A DNA stretch of 14,355 nucleotides from Solimonas sp040391865 (GCA_040391865.1 JBEBWZ010000089.1:1-14355), one strand, 5' to 3'; positions 1-6,780 are shown, counted from the stretch's first letter. Notes: generated by a model not told the origin, from the letters alone. Made by a program: numbers and translations.

Positions 1-218
1 GCCTTGATCAGGCGCGTGGCCTGCAGACCGCCCATGCCCGGCATCGCCAGATCCATGATGATCAGATCCGGCTTCAGCAGCTCTGACTGCTGGATCGCCT
101 GATGACCGTCCAGCGCCTCACCGACGATCTCGATCCCGGCGCAATCGGCCAGCAGATGCCGTGCCAGCACCAGAAACGGTCGGTTGTCATCTACCAGCAA
201 GGTCCTGATTGTTTTCAT
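1..218 (-). CDS. vemR: Receiver-domain response regulator, VemR-like (3' end outside window)
   Basis: The first 72 codons are present; the gene continues past position 1. The product is the N-terminal half of a CheY-like receiver domain: acidic pair D10-D11 in LLVDD, and phospho-acceptor D56 in IIMDLAMPGMGG. Both sites are intact, so it should be phosphorylated by a histidine kinase. The start is supported by a GAGGTG ribosome site 4-5 bases upstream. It begins 30 bp after the rpoN stop and is probably co-transcribed with it. In Xanthomonas campestris the single-domain regulator VemR is encoded between rpoN2 and fleQ and controls motility, exopolysaccharide and virulence. Position and the D11/D56 layout fit, but the missing C-terminus means a DNA-binding output domain (NarL type) cannot be excluded. 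The receiver call is firm; the vemR name is inferred from context. Confidence 0.85.
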   Translation of the reverse strand, partial: MKTIRTLLVDDNRPFLVLARHLLADCAGIEIVGEALDGHQAIQQSELLKPDLIIMDLAMPGMGGLQATRLIK

Positions 219-248
219 CGTCACCTCGGACGGTACCACCGTCGCTGT

Positions 249-1721
249 TCAGCCCCCGAACATCGCCCGCCGCGGGCGCGCTGCCTCAAGCCGCTGGGTC
301 GCCTGCGGAATGCGCATCGCTTCACGGTACTTGGCCACCGTACGGCGCGCCAGATGCACCCCGTTACGGGCCAGCAGCGCCGTGATGTCGCCATCGCACA
401 ACGGAGCGTTACTGCTTTCCCCGTTGATGATTCTACGGATCATTGCCTTGACTGCGGTGCCGGACGTCTCGCCTTCGGCACCGCCTATCTGCGACGGGAA
501 GAACGCCTTGAGCTCGTACACCCCCCAAGGAGTGTGTACCCACTTGTTGCTGGTGACCCGGCAGATGGTCGATTCGTGCATGCCGATCGCTTCGGCGATC
601 TCGCGCAGCGTCAGCGGCGCCATGCCCTCCTCGCCCTTTTCGAGGAACGCGCACTGGCGCTCGAAGATCGCGCGCGCGGTGCGCAGCAGCGTGTCGTGGC
701 GCATTTCCAGACCGCGAACCAGCCAGCGCGCTTCCTGCAGCTGGTCCTTGAGCCCCTTGTGTGCGCCGCTGCCCTGGGTGATGGCCTGCTCGTAGCGGCG
801 GTTGACCCGCAGCTGCGGCAGGCGACCGCCGTTCAGCACCACCTTCCACATGCCGGGGCGCCCGGTCACGCTGAGGTCGGGCGTGATCGCGGTGGCTTCC
901 GCCGCCAGCGCGGCGGCCGGCTTCGGGTTCAGCGCCAGCACCAGGTCCAGTGCCTGATGCAGTTGCAGCGCGTCGATCGCCAGCGATTCGCAGAGGCCGG
1001 TGAAATCCTGCTGCGCGATCCGCTCCAGGCAGGCGCTGACCAGGTAGTCGGCCAGTTCACGACCCGGCGTCTGCGGCGGCAGCATCCGCAGCTGCAGTTG
1101 CAGGCACTCGCGCAGATCGCGCGCGCCGAAGCCGCTGGGCTCGACGCTCTGCACCAGCGCCAGCGCCGCTTCGAGTTCGTCTTCGTCGGGCAGCGGCAGC
1201 AGTGCCGATTCCAGCGCGATGCCGTCCAGCGGCTGTGTCAGATAGCCGTTGTCGTCGATGCCGTCGAGAATCGCCGCAACCAGTGTCGCCTGCCGCGGTG
1301 TGCGCACCACCAGTTCCAGCTGCGCCAGGGCCGCGATCCGGGCGTCGTGCACCTCGGGCGTCGCCATCCGTGCTTCCCAGGGCTCATCGTCGCCGTTGCC
1401 GGGCTCACCACCGCTCCAGTTGTCGGCGCTGCTCCAGTCGAACTCCGCCTCGACCCGCGAGAGGGCAGCGGCATCGTTGCCGGTCACTTCACAGTCGGTG
1501 GCTTCCGCAGCGGCAGCCGCAACGGTCTCGGCAGCAAGATCCGGTGCCCCGTCGTCGTCGCTGTCGTCGGCCGCATCCTCGAGCATGACGTTGGCGACCA
1601 GCGCCTCGCGCAGTTCCTGCTCCAGCTCCAGATTCGACAGCTGCAGCATGCGGATCGACTGCAGCAACTGCGGCGTCATCGCCAGTTGCTGGCCCTGGCT
1701 CATATTCAATCTGGCTTTCAT
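249..1721 (-). CDS. rpoN: RNA polymerase sigma-54 factor (RpoN)
   Basis: The 490-residue product is sigma-54, which directs RNA polymerase to -24/-12 promoters and needs an AAA+ enhancer-binding protein to open them. Region I is the Gln/Leu-rich start (residues about 4-45, with QGQQLAMTPQLLQSIRMLQL). An acidic, low-complexity region II follows (about 48-105), then the core-binding domain. The helix-turn-helix lies near 370-400 (REIAEAIGMHESTICRV), and the diagnostic RpoN box ARRTVAKYRE is at 458-467. I chose the ATG at 1721 because region I starts there and GAGGAG lies 7 bases upstream; an in-frame extension to 1796 adds a tail with no sigma-54 similarity. Length is normal for the family. The location in the flagellar cluster, next to a vemR-like gene, matches rpoN2 of xanthomonads, a second copy specialised for flagella. 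Whether this genome has another rpoN cannot be seen here. Confidence 0.96.
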   Translation of the reverse strand: MKARLNMSQGQQLAMTPQLLQSIRMLQLSNLELEQELREALVANVMLEDAADDSDDDGAPDLAAETVAAAAAEATDCEVTGNDAAALSRVEAEFDWSSADNWSGGEPGNGDDEPWEARMATPEVHDARIAALAQLELVVRTPRQATLVAAILDGIDDNGYLTQPLDGIALESALLPLPDEDELEAALALVQSVEPSGFGARDLRECLQLQLRMLPPQTPGRELADYLVSACLERIAQQDFTGLCESLAIDALQLHQALDLVLALNPKPAAALAAEATAITPDLSVTGRPGMWKVVLNGGRLPQLRVNRRYEQAITQGSGAHKGLKDQLQEARWLVRGLEMRHDTLLRTARAIFERQCAFLEKGEEGMAPLTLREIAEAIGMHESTICRVTSNKWVHTPWGVYELKAFFPSQIGGAEGETSGTAVKAMIRRIINGESSNAPLCDGDITALLARNGVHLARRTVAKYREAMRIPQATQRLEAARPRRAMFGG

Positions 1722-2043
1722 CGCAGGCTCCTCGGCAAAGCGCACTCGGCGCTGTATGGGAGCACTGTCGCGAATTTGCCCGGGCCACCAAAGCAAAACT
1801 TTCCCTACCCTAATTAAGGAAAAACCCTACAGATGTCGGATTTCCGTCATTGCCATCCGGCATGGATACAACTCATTAAAGATGAAGGATTTTACCGGCC
1901 GCGCAGGCACTTCCGCAGCCGCTTGCGGACTGCGCCTGCCCCCTTGATCCCTGACCATAGGTGGCCGCGCCATCGCGACCGGCGGTCGGGCCGGGCGGGC
2001 CGGGCGGGCCATGCAGGCCGCCGGCAATCCGCTCAGGTGTGGC
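1722..2043. other. 322-bp non-coding gap upstream of rpoN
   Basis: I see no convincing gene here. The part nearest rpoN (about 1795-1895) is clearly AT-richer than its surroundings and is where the rpoN promoter most likely lies, but I could not place confident -35/-10 or -24/-12 boxes. The part nearest the response-regulator stop (about 1960-2030) is very GC-rich. It holds a 9-bp tandem repeat and small hairpins such as CGACC-ggc-GGTCG at 1976-1988, without a T-run, so a Rho-independent terminator is not demonstrated. A 66-codon minus-strand frame at 1827-2027 reads as Pro/Ala/Arg repeats generated by the tandem repeat and is not supported as a gene. Confidence 0.6.
1988..2010. repeat. 9-bp tandem repeat, about 2.6 copies
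   Basis: The unit GGGCCGGGC occurs twice exactly (1988-1996 and 1997-2005), followed by a partial GGGCC. It lies 34 bp beyond the stop of the response-regulator gene. It could take part in GC-rich secondary structure of the 3' end of that transcript, or simply be a slippage-prone low-complexity tract. Confidence 0.8.
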
Positions 2044-2679
2044 TCAGGCGTGCGCGAAATCGAGACCGATGCGGATTGCGTAACGCATCAGCGCATTGGT
2101 GCCGAACAGACCCAGCGATTGCATCAGGCGCGCCCGATGGGTTTCGACGGTCTTGACGCTGACCCCCATCAACGCAGCGATTTCCTTGGTCGATTTGCCG
2201 CGCGCGATCATCTGCAGCACTTGCCGCTGCCGCGGCGTCAGCTCGACGTTGTCTTCGAGCCGCGAACCCATGCGCCGTTCGACCGCCTTGTGCGAGATCG
2301 ACGGGCTCAGATACACCTGCCGCCGTTCGACCGCACGCAAGGCCATGCCCAATTCCATCGGCTCCGCGTCCTTGGCCAGGAATCCGGTGGCGCCGTTGCG
2401 CAGCGCACCGCGCACATGCTGTCCATCCGTCAGCGAGGTCAGCATCACCACCGCCACTTCCGGATAGTGGCGATGGATCTGCACCAGCGCTTCGAGCCCG
2501 GTCATCAACGGCAGATTGATCTCGGTCAAGACCACGTCCGGACGCAGTCGTCCGGTCATCTCCAGCAACTGCTGACCATCGGCGGCCTCGGCAACGATCT
2601 CCGCATGGCTGTGCTGTTGCAGCAGGCAACGCAAGCCGGCACGTACCAGGGTTTGCGACTCCGCGAGGACCACGCGCAT
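2044..2679 (-). CDS. NarL/LuxR-type response regulator with non-canonical receiver
   Basis: The 211-residue product has a receiver domain (about 1-120) and a LuxR-type helix-turn-helix (about 145-207: LTPRQRQVLQMIARGKSTKE, then VSVKTVETHRARLM). It should bind DNA as a transcription regulator in the cytoplasm. The receiver lacks the phosphorylation chemistry. The acidic pair of relatives (LADDH) reads L5-A-E7-S8-Q9, and the phospho-acceptor Asp is Glu at position 53 (VVLTEINLP; codon GAG at 2523-2521). T81 and K103 are kept. An Asp-to-Glu change often mimics phosphorylation, so the protein may be constitutively active or controlled by abundance; this is inference. The ATG at 2679 begins the receiver fold, though its ribosome site (AAAGG, about 12 bases upstream) is poor. 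It lies 38 bp after the PilZ gene and is probably co-transcribed with it. Targets are unknown; the neighbours suggest flagellar genes. Confidence 0.92.
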   Translation of the reverse strand: MRVVLAESQTLVRAGLRCLLQQHSHAEIVAEAADGQQLLEMTGRLRPDVVLTEINLPLMTGLEALVQIHRHYPEVAVVMLTSLTDGQHVRGALRNGATGFLAKDAEPMELGMALRAVERRQVYLSPSISHKAVERRMGSRLEDNVELTPRQRQVLQMIARGKSTKEIAALMGVSVKTVETHRARLMQSLGLFGTNALMRYAIRIGLDFAHA

Positions 2680-2717
2680 GTCTGTTCTGCCTTTCAGTGA
2701 CCTAATTACGGGCCAGT

Positions 2718-3287
2718 CTAGCGAGCGCTTGTCAGCTCTCCCCTGACAACCGGCGAACGTGCCTCCGCAACCGACCGCCGGTGACGGGTGAACACATGGC
2801 GCTCCAGTGCTGCGTCGCAGGCGTTGCCCAGCGATGACAGTCGCGCGGCGACCAACGGTACATCGACGGCGACCAGCGTCGCTGGCCATAACAGCGGCGC
2901 GGGCAAACCCGGATGCAGATGGATTTCCAGCAGCACCGTTGTCCCCACCTCCCATGGTTGTGGCGACGCGGGTTGCCAGCTCAGTCCCTCGCGACTCAGG
3001 CGCAGCGCGCAGGCAGGCGGCAGGGCACGTTGCTGACGCAGTACCGCGCCCAGCAGCTCCAGCATCAGATCGACCTTCTGGTGCAGGCGCTCGATCTCGC
3101 TCTCCAGCGGCTCCGTGCTTTCGCCGCGACGATGCCGTTCCTCGATCAGCACCGCGGCCGCGAGCACCCGCAGATCGTGATCCTGCCACTGCGCGAGCTG
3201 CAGTTCGTCCGGCGCAACGGGCAGTGGCGTGATTGCCAGCGGCAAACGGTCGCGGTAACCCAGCACCTCGGCAAACGGATCGTTCAT
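2718..3287 (-). CDS. Coiled-coil PilZ-domain protein with degenerate c-di-GMP motif
   Basis: The 189-residue product resembles the atypical PilZ proteins of xanthomonads that form tetramers through a heptad-repeat helix (XC6012 type). Residues about 58-86 (LESEIERLHQKVDLMLELL and onwards) place hydrophobics at 61, 65, 68, 72, 75 and 79, a regular 4-3 heptad pattern. A beta-rich PilZ-like segment follows (about 90-168). The two c-di-GMP signatures are broken: only R84-QQ-R87 occurs where RxxxR is expected, and (D/N)xSxxG reads R96-L-S98-R-E-G101. Direct c-di-GMP binding is therefore doubtful. The start at 3287 follows the fliS stop after 2 bp (TGAGCATG), with GGAG 7 bases upstream inside fliS, implying translational coupling. 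It occupies the place where many clusters carry fliT. A role in motility or flagellar export is inferred from position only. Confidence 0.75.
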   Translation of the reverse strand: MNDPFAEVLGYRDRLPLAITPLPVAPDELQLAQWQDHDLRVLAAAVLIEERHRRGESTEPLESEIERLHQKVDLMLELLGAVLRQQRALPPACALRLSREGLSWQPASPQPWEVGTTVLLEIHLHPGLPAPLLWPATLVAVDVPLVAARLSSLGNACDAALERHVFTRHRRSVAEARSPVVRGELTSAR

Positions 3288-3289
3288 GC

Positions 3290-3679
3290 TCAGACTCCGG
3301 CGATGCCTTCCCAGCCGGAGCGGATCTGATTCAGCAGTCCCACGACCTCGCCCACCGCTTCGGCATCGTTGTCGAGATTGGCCTTCAGCAGACGGTTGCT
3401 CATGTACTGATACAGCGCCGCGAGATTGGCGGCGATCTCGCCGCCGCGCGGCAGATCCAGACACAGACGCAGGTAATCGACGATCGCCATCGCCGACGAC
3501 ATCAGCGCCAGCTTGCGCGGCAGATCGCCACCCAGCATGCAGCCGCGCGCCATGTTCAGACGATCGACCGCACCGTCGAGCAGCATCGCGATCTGCCGAT
3601 GCGGCGAGACCTCCGCCGTGGCCTGCGCATACGCGCTGCGGTACTGGCTCAATGCGGCAACGGTTCCCGGCGCAGCCAT
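3290..3679 (-). CDS. fliS: Flagellin export chaperone FliS
   Basis: The 129-residue product is the cytoplasmic chaperone that binds the C-terminal helices of newly made flagellin and keeps it unfolded for type III export. It has the usual small, all-helical FliS layout: an N-terminal QYRSAYAQ segment (about 12-19), IAMLLDGAVDRLNMARG (about 30-46), then helices through NLAALYQYMSNRLLKAN and a C-terminal LLNQIRSGWE. Length is typical (about 125-135). The ATG at 3679 has an ideal ribosome site, AGGAGG, 6-7 bases upstream. It follows fliD by 74 bp, a gap that holds a sigma-28-like promoter, and is coupled to the PilZ gene downstream. Nothing looks broken. Confidence 0.95.
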   Translation of the reverse strand: MAAPGTVAALSQYRSAYAQATAEVSPHRQIAMLLDGAVDRLNMARGCMLGGDLPRKLALMSSAMAIVDYLRLCLDLPRGGEIAANLAALYQYMSNRLLKANLDNDAEAVGEVVGLLNQIRSGWEGIAGV

Positions 3680-3707
3680 GTGGCTTCCTCCTGATTCACT
3701 CTCTGCT

Positions 3708-3734
3708 GTATCGGCGCGCGGCGCGCGAACTTGA
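3708..3734 (-). promoter_or_regulatory. Sigma-28 (FliA) promoter candidate before fliS
   Basis: On the minus strand the sequence reads TCAAGTTC (3734-3727), 11 bases, then GCCGATAC (3715-3708). The FliA consensus is TAAAGTTT-N11-GCCGATAA, so the spacing is exact and 13 of 16 box positions match. It lies between the fliD stop and the fliS ribosome site, with the -10 box ending 28 bp before the fliS ATG. This is where a promoter for fliS, pilZ and the response regulator would be expected. Transcription has not been shown. Confidence 0.72.
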
Positions 3735-3753
3735 GTCGCCGCATGCGCTGGAA

Positions 3754-5076
3754 TCAGGAACTCCTGGCCAGCGCCGCCAACTGCTGCGTGAGGTAGCTGC
3801 TGGTGGTCTGCATCCGCGCCATCAGGGTATCCAGCGCGGTGAACTGCGCGAGATAGCGCGCCTGCACCCGGCTCATGCGCAGATCCAGCGCCTGTTGCTG
3901 TTTCTCGATATCCGTGACGCGACTGTTGAGACTGTCGACGCGGATACCGATGCCGCCATCCTCGGCGACCAGCTTTCCAATCACCTCGTCGAGACGCCGT
4001 GCATAGCCTTTGTCGCCGGAGAACAGCGCCACCACTCCGTTCATGTTCTGGTTCAGTGCTTCGCCGAACTTGACGCTGTCCAGTGCCAGCGTGCCATCGG
4101 CATTGGACTTGATACCGATCTGCGACAGGAACGAAAAATCGCCGCCGCCTTCGACCGTGCTGCCCATGACCGTACGCAGCTGCTGCATCGCCTGTCGCGC
4201 CAGCGCATCCCCGTTCAAGGCACCGGCGCTGCCGCTGTCGGCGTCGTAGCGGGTCAGTGAGGTGATCAGCGTGACCGCGCTGTTGTAACCGGTGATGAAG
4301 CCCTGCACCGCCGACTGCGCCGCCGCGTTGTCGGCACTCATCGACACCTGCGCGGATTTGCCGCTGTCGGCCTTGAGCAGGTTCAGCGTCACCCCTTCGA
4401 GCGCGCCGGTGATGGTGTTCCCGGCGCTGTAGACGTCGTAGCCCTCGACCTTGATATGCGCATCCTGCGCCGCCTGGGTCTGGCTCATCGACAGCAGGCT
4501 GCTGTTGATCGAGACACTGTTGGCGGCACCGGTGCGGGTACCGCTGAGCATCAGCCGCACACCGCCGGATTCGTTGATCAAGCTTGCGCTGACGCCGCTG
4601 TTGTCCGATGCCCGGTTGATCGCATCGCGCAGTTCCGCCAGCGTGTCCTGGCCGCTGAGCAGTTCGACGCTGAAGCTTTTGCCGCCAACGCTGATCGCCA
4701 CACTGCCGGCGCCCAGCGGAGTGGCCGCGTTGGCAAACGTGCCCGACACCTGCCGCGACGCGGTTGCCAGCGCTTCGACCTGAATGCTGTAGCTGCCCAG
4801 GGGCGCCGCCGCGGTGGCCGATGCCGTGAACAGCGCGGTATCGGAGACCGCGACTTTCGGCTTGCCGAGACTGCCACTCTCGGTCAGTGCCTTGGCCGCC
4901 GTCTGCAGGTTGGCCAGCGCCGCCTTGAACGCACCGAGTGCGGAGATCCTGGTGCGCGTGCTCGCCAGCGCACCGCCGAGACGGTTGTCGGCAGCGGCGC
5001 GTTCCGATGCCACCAGCTGCGAGACGATACTCCCGACCTCAAGACCCGAGCCGATGCCGGCGGAAGAGATGGCCAT
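3754..5076 (-). CDS. fliD: Flagellar filament cap protein FliD (HAP2)
   Basis: The 440-residue product caps the growing filament tip and promotes flagellin folding there; it is exported by the flagellar type III system and so has no signal peptide. The FliD N-terminal domain is clear (about 1-100: GIGSGLEVGSIVSQLVASE, then the helix RISALGAFKAALANLQTAAK). The C-terminal FliD domain fills about 215-430 and ends in a long coiled helix rich in Gln, Met and Leu (SRVTDIEKQQQALDLRMSRV, then LDTLMARMQTTSSYLTQQLA). Length is within the usual 400-480 range. The ATG at 5076 has GAGGAA 7-8 bases upstream, formed by the stop region of flaG 10 bp away, so the two genes are tightly linked. No promoter is evident directly in front, so it is probably read from upstream of flaG or fliC. 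Confidence 0.96.
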   Translation of the reverse strand: MAISSAGIGSGLEVGSIVSQLVASERAAADNRLGGALASTRTRISALGAFKAALANLQTAAKALTESGSLGKPKVAVSDTALFTASATAAAPLGSYSIQVEALATASRQVSGTFANAATPLGAGSVAISVGGKSFSVELLSGQDTLAELRDAINRASDNSGVSASLINESGGVRLMLSGTRTGAANSVSINSSLLSMSQTQAAQDAHIKVEGYDVYSAGNTITGALEGVTLNLLKADSGKSAQVSMSADNAAAQSAVQGFITGYNSAVTLITSLTRYDADSGSAGALNGDALARQAMQQLRTVMGSTVEGGGDFSFLSQIGIKSNADGTLALDSVKFGEALNQNMNGVVALFSGDKGYARRLDEVIGKLVAEDGGIGIRVDSLNSRVTDIEKQQQALDLRMSRVQARYLAQFTALDTLMARMQTTSSYLTQQLAALARSS

Positions 5077-5086
5077 GTGGAATTCC

Positions 5087-5446
5087 TCAGACGATGGTGT
5101 CGATGACGCCGGCCGCTGCCCCCGCCTGCAGCTGTTGCGCGATGCGCAAGGCCACCTCGGAGGGCACCTGCCGCAGCACGGTGCCGTCGCCGGGATCGAT
5201 CACGGAGACCACGATCTGCCCCAGCTCGTCATCGACGCGAAACTGCAACTGTGGAGGGTTCGACTCGGCCAGCGTTGCGTTGACGGACGCCAGCACGGTT
5301 TCCAGTTCGCTGCGATCCACGGTCACCGCGACCTCATCGACCGACGGACGCAGGCCCGCCGCGAACGATCGCGACGGCGGCGCAACGGCAAAAACGCCCT
5401 CGCCTTGCGGCGGGGCAGTAGCCAAGCTGTGAATGGAGACGGTCAT
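5087..5446 (-). CDS. flaG: FlaG family protein
   Basis: The 119-residue product belongs to the FlaG family, small proteins encoded next to fliC/fliD in many polar flagellates; in Pseudomonas and Vibrio relatives they affect filament length. The first 50 residues are variable and Ala/Ser/Pro-rich. The conserved FlaG core is at about 65-112: LQFRVDDELGQIVVSVIDP, then TVLRQVPSEVALRIAQQL. There is no signal peptide or membrane segment. The ATG at 5446 is supported by GGGGAG 6-7 bases upstream. It lies between fliC and fliD, 10 bp before fliD, and 83 bp after the fliC stop across a strong stem-loop. I found no separate sigma-28 site in that gap, so its transcription probably depends on read-through past the hairpin or on an unrecognised promoter. 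Confidence 0.9.
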   Translation of the reverse strand: MTVSIHSLATAPPQGEGVFAVAPPSRSFAAGLRPSVDEVAVTVDRSELETVLASVNATLAESNPPQLQFRVDDELGQIVVSVIDPGDGTVLRQVPSEVALRIAQQLQAGAAAGVIDTIV

Positions 5447-5482
5447 CGTGTGCTCCCCTCATCCGGGCGGTGCGTGACCGCC

Positions 5483-5523
5483 GTTCATGCGCCCGGCCCA
5501 TCCCTGCGGCCGGGCGCATGAAC
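5483..5523 (-). terminator. Perfect 16-bp stem-loop between fliC and flaG
   Basis: GTTCATGCGCCCGGCC at 5483-5498 is exactly complementary to GGCCGGGCGCATGAAC at 5508-5523, with a 9-base loop. It starts 7 bp after the fliC stop. There is no T-run on the minus strand after the stem, so it does not fit a classical Rho-independent terminator. It may instead act as a partial terminator or as a 3' stabiliser that raises fliC mRNA above the downstream flaG-fliD message. Confidence 0.75.
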
Positions 5524-5529
5524 CGATCA

Positions 5530-6681
5530 TCAACGCAGCAGGCTGAGAACGCTCTGCGGCGCCGAGTTGGCCTGCGACAGCATCGCGGTACCGGCCTGCT
5601 GCAGGATCTGCGCACGGGTCATGTTGGCGGTTTCCGCCGCAAAGTCCGTGTCCTGGATCCGCGACCGTGCGGTCGACAGATTTTCCGAGGCCGAGCTGAT
5701 GTTCGACACCACGGTCTCGAAGCGGCTCTGCATCGCACCCAGCGTGGCGCGCGTGGAGTTGATCTGCGCCAGCGCACTGTCGATCTGGTCGATCGCGAGA
5801 GAGGCACCGCCGTAGGAACCGAGATTCAGCGAGGTCAGGCCGCTGGTGGTGGCCGCAGTCGCCGAGACGCCGGTCGCACCATCGAAGCCGGACTTGGTGC
5901 CGTCGTCGGCGCCGCCGACCGTGATGTTGCTGGCCGAGGTCAGCACGATCTCGCCGGTGGAGCTGTCGTACGCGGCGTTGACACCGGTCTGGGTCGAGGC
6001 ATTGTTGATCGCATCGACCACCTGGCCGATACGCTGCTGCGCCGAGCCGGCCGCACCGATGTTGGCGCCCACGTCGACGCCGTTGATGGTCAGATCGCCG
6101 GCCGCGAACGCGCCGAGATCGGTGATCACACCACCCAGATTGCCGGAGCTGGCGCTGGCCGAGGTGACGTTGCTCAGCGAGGCGACGTTGGCGTCGATCA
6201 GGCCCGAGACCGAAATCGTTTCGCCGGAGTTGGCACCGACCTGGAACACAGCGGAGGTGAAGCTGCCATCCAGGAGCTTGACGCCGTTGAAATTGGTCTG
6301 GTTGGCGACGCGATCGATTTCCGCGAGCATCTGCGTGGCTTCCGCCTGCAGCGCCGCGCGATCGGTGGTGGAGTTGGTGGCGTTGGCCGACTGCACCGCC
6401 AGCTCACGCACGCGCTGCAGGCTGCTGGTGATCGAGCCCAGCGCACTTTCCGCGGTCTGCGCCAGCGAGATGCCGTCGTTGGCATTGCGCGCGGCCTGGC
6501 TCAGGCCCTTGATCTGGCTGGTGAAGCGCTCGCTGATCGCAAGACCGGCGGCGTCGTCCTTGGCACTGTTGATGCGCAGGCCCGACGACAGACGTTCGAT
6601 CGAGGTGGCGAGCGAGGATTGCGATGCATTCAGGTTGCGCTGTGCGTTCAGCGACATCACGTTGGTGTTGATGACTTGCAT
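5530..6681 (-). CDS. fliC: Flagellin FliC
   Basis: The 383-residue product is the filament subunit, exported by the flagellar type III apparatus and polymerised under the FliD cap. The conserved N-terminal D0/D1 region spans about 1-170 (starting MQVINTNVMSLNAQRNLNAS) and the C-terminal D1/D0 region about 295-383 (ending in SLLR). The centre (about 170-290), rich in Ala, Ser, Thr and Gly, is the variable exposed part and is short compared with enteric flagellins. The stretch equivalent to the plant-recognised flg22 epitope (29-50, containing RLSSGLRINSAKDDAAGLAI) has D43. The TLR5-type segment LQRVRELAVQSAN is at 88-100. The ATG at 6681 has AGGAG 6-7 bases upstream. A near-consensus sigma-28 promoter lies about 100 bp upstream and a stem-loop follows the stop. 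Only one flagellin gene is present in the window. Confidence 0.98.
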   Translation of the reverse strand: MQVINTNVMSLNAQRNLNASQSSLATSIERLSSGLRINSAKDDAAGLAISERFTSQIKGLSQAARNANDGISLAQTAESALGSITSSLQRVRELAVQSANATNSTTDRAALQAEATQMLAEIDRVANQTNFNGVKLLDGSFTSAVFQVGANSGETISVSGLIDANVASLSNVTSASASSGNLGGVITDLGAFAAGDLTINGVDVGANIGAAGSAQQRIGQVVDAINNASTQTGVNAAYDSSTGEIVLTSASNITVGGADDGTKSGFDGATGVSATAATTSGLTSLNLGSYGGASLAIDQIDSALAQINSTRATLGAMQSRFETVVSNISSASENLSTARSRIQDTDFAAETANMTRAQILQQAGTAMLSQANSAPQSVLSLLR

Positions 6682-6780
6682 GGTGGACTCCTGATTGGAC
6701 TGTGAACCGGGCCGGCAGCCACTGCGGCTCCGGTCCTGCCTCCAGCGGTCCCTTGGGGGGTGATTGCCGCTGCTGGTCCT

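Noticed and set aside
102..1817. 571-codon open frame on the plus strand
   Set aside because: It lies antisense to rpoN and reads as Arg/Gln/His-rich shadow sequence with no domain; long antisense frames are common in GC-rich genes.
1827..2027. 66-codon minus-strand frame in the rpoN upstream gap
   Set aside because: The Pro-Ala-Arg repeats come from the 9-bp DNA repeat, there is no clear ribosome site, and no known small protein is recognised.
1722..2043. Sigma-54 (-24/-12) promoter for rpoN
   Set aside because: I looked for TGGCNCG-N4-TTGC on the minus strand; the nearest strings lack the GC of the -12 element.
2680..3189. Longer N-terminus for the response regulator (start at 3189)
   Set aside because: The extension reads the PilZ gene out of frame, and the receiver fold starts exactly at the ATG at 2679.
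5470..6705. 411-codon open frame on the plus strand
   Set aside because: It is antisense to fliC and crosses the fliC-flaG stem-loop; the translation is Arg/Gly/Asp-rich shadow.
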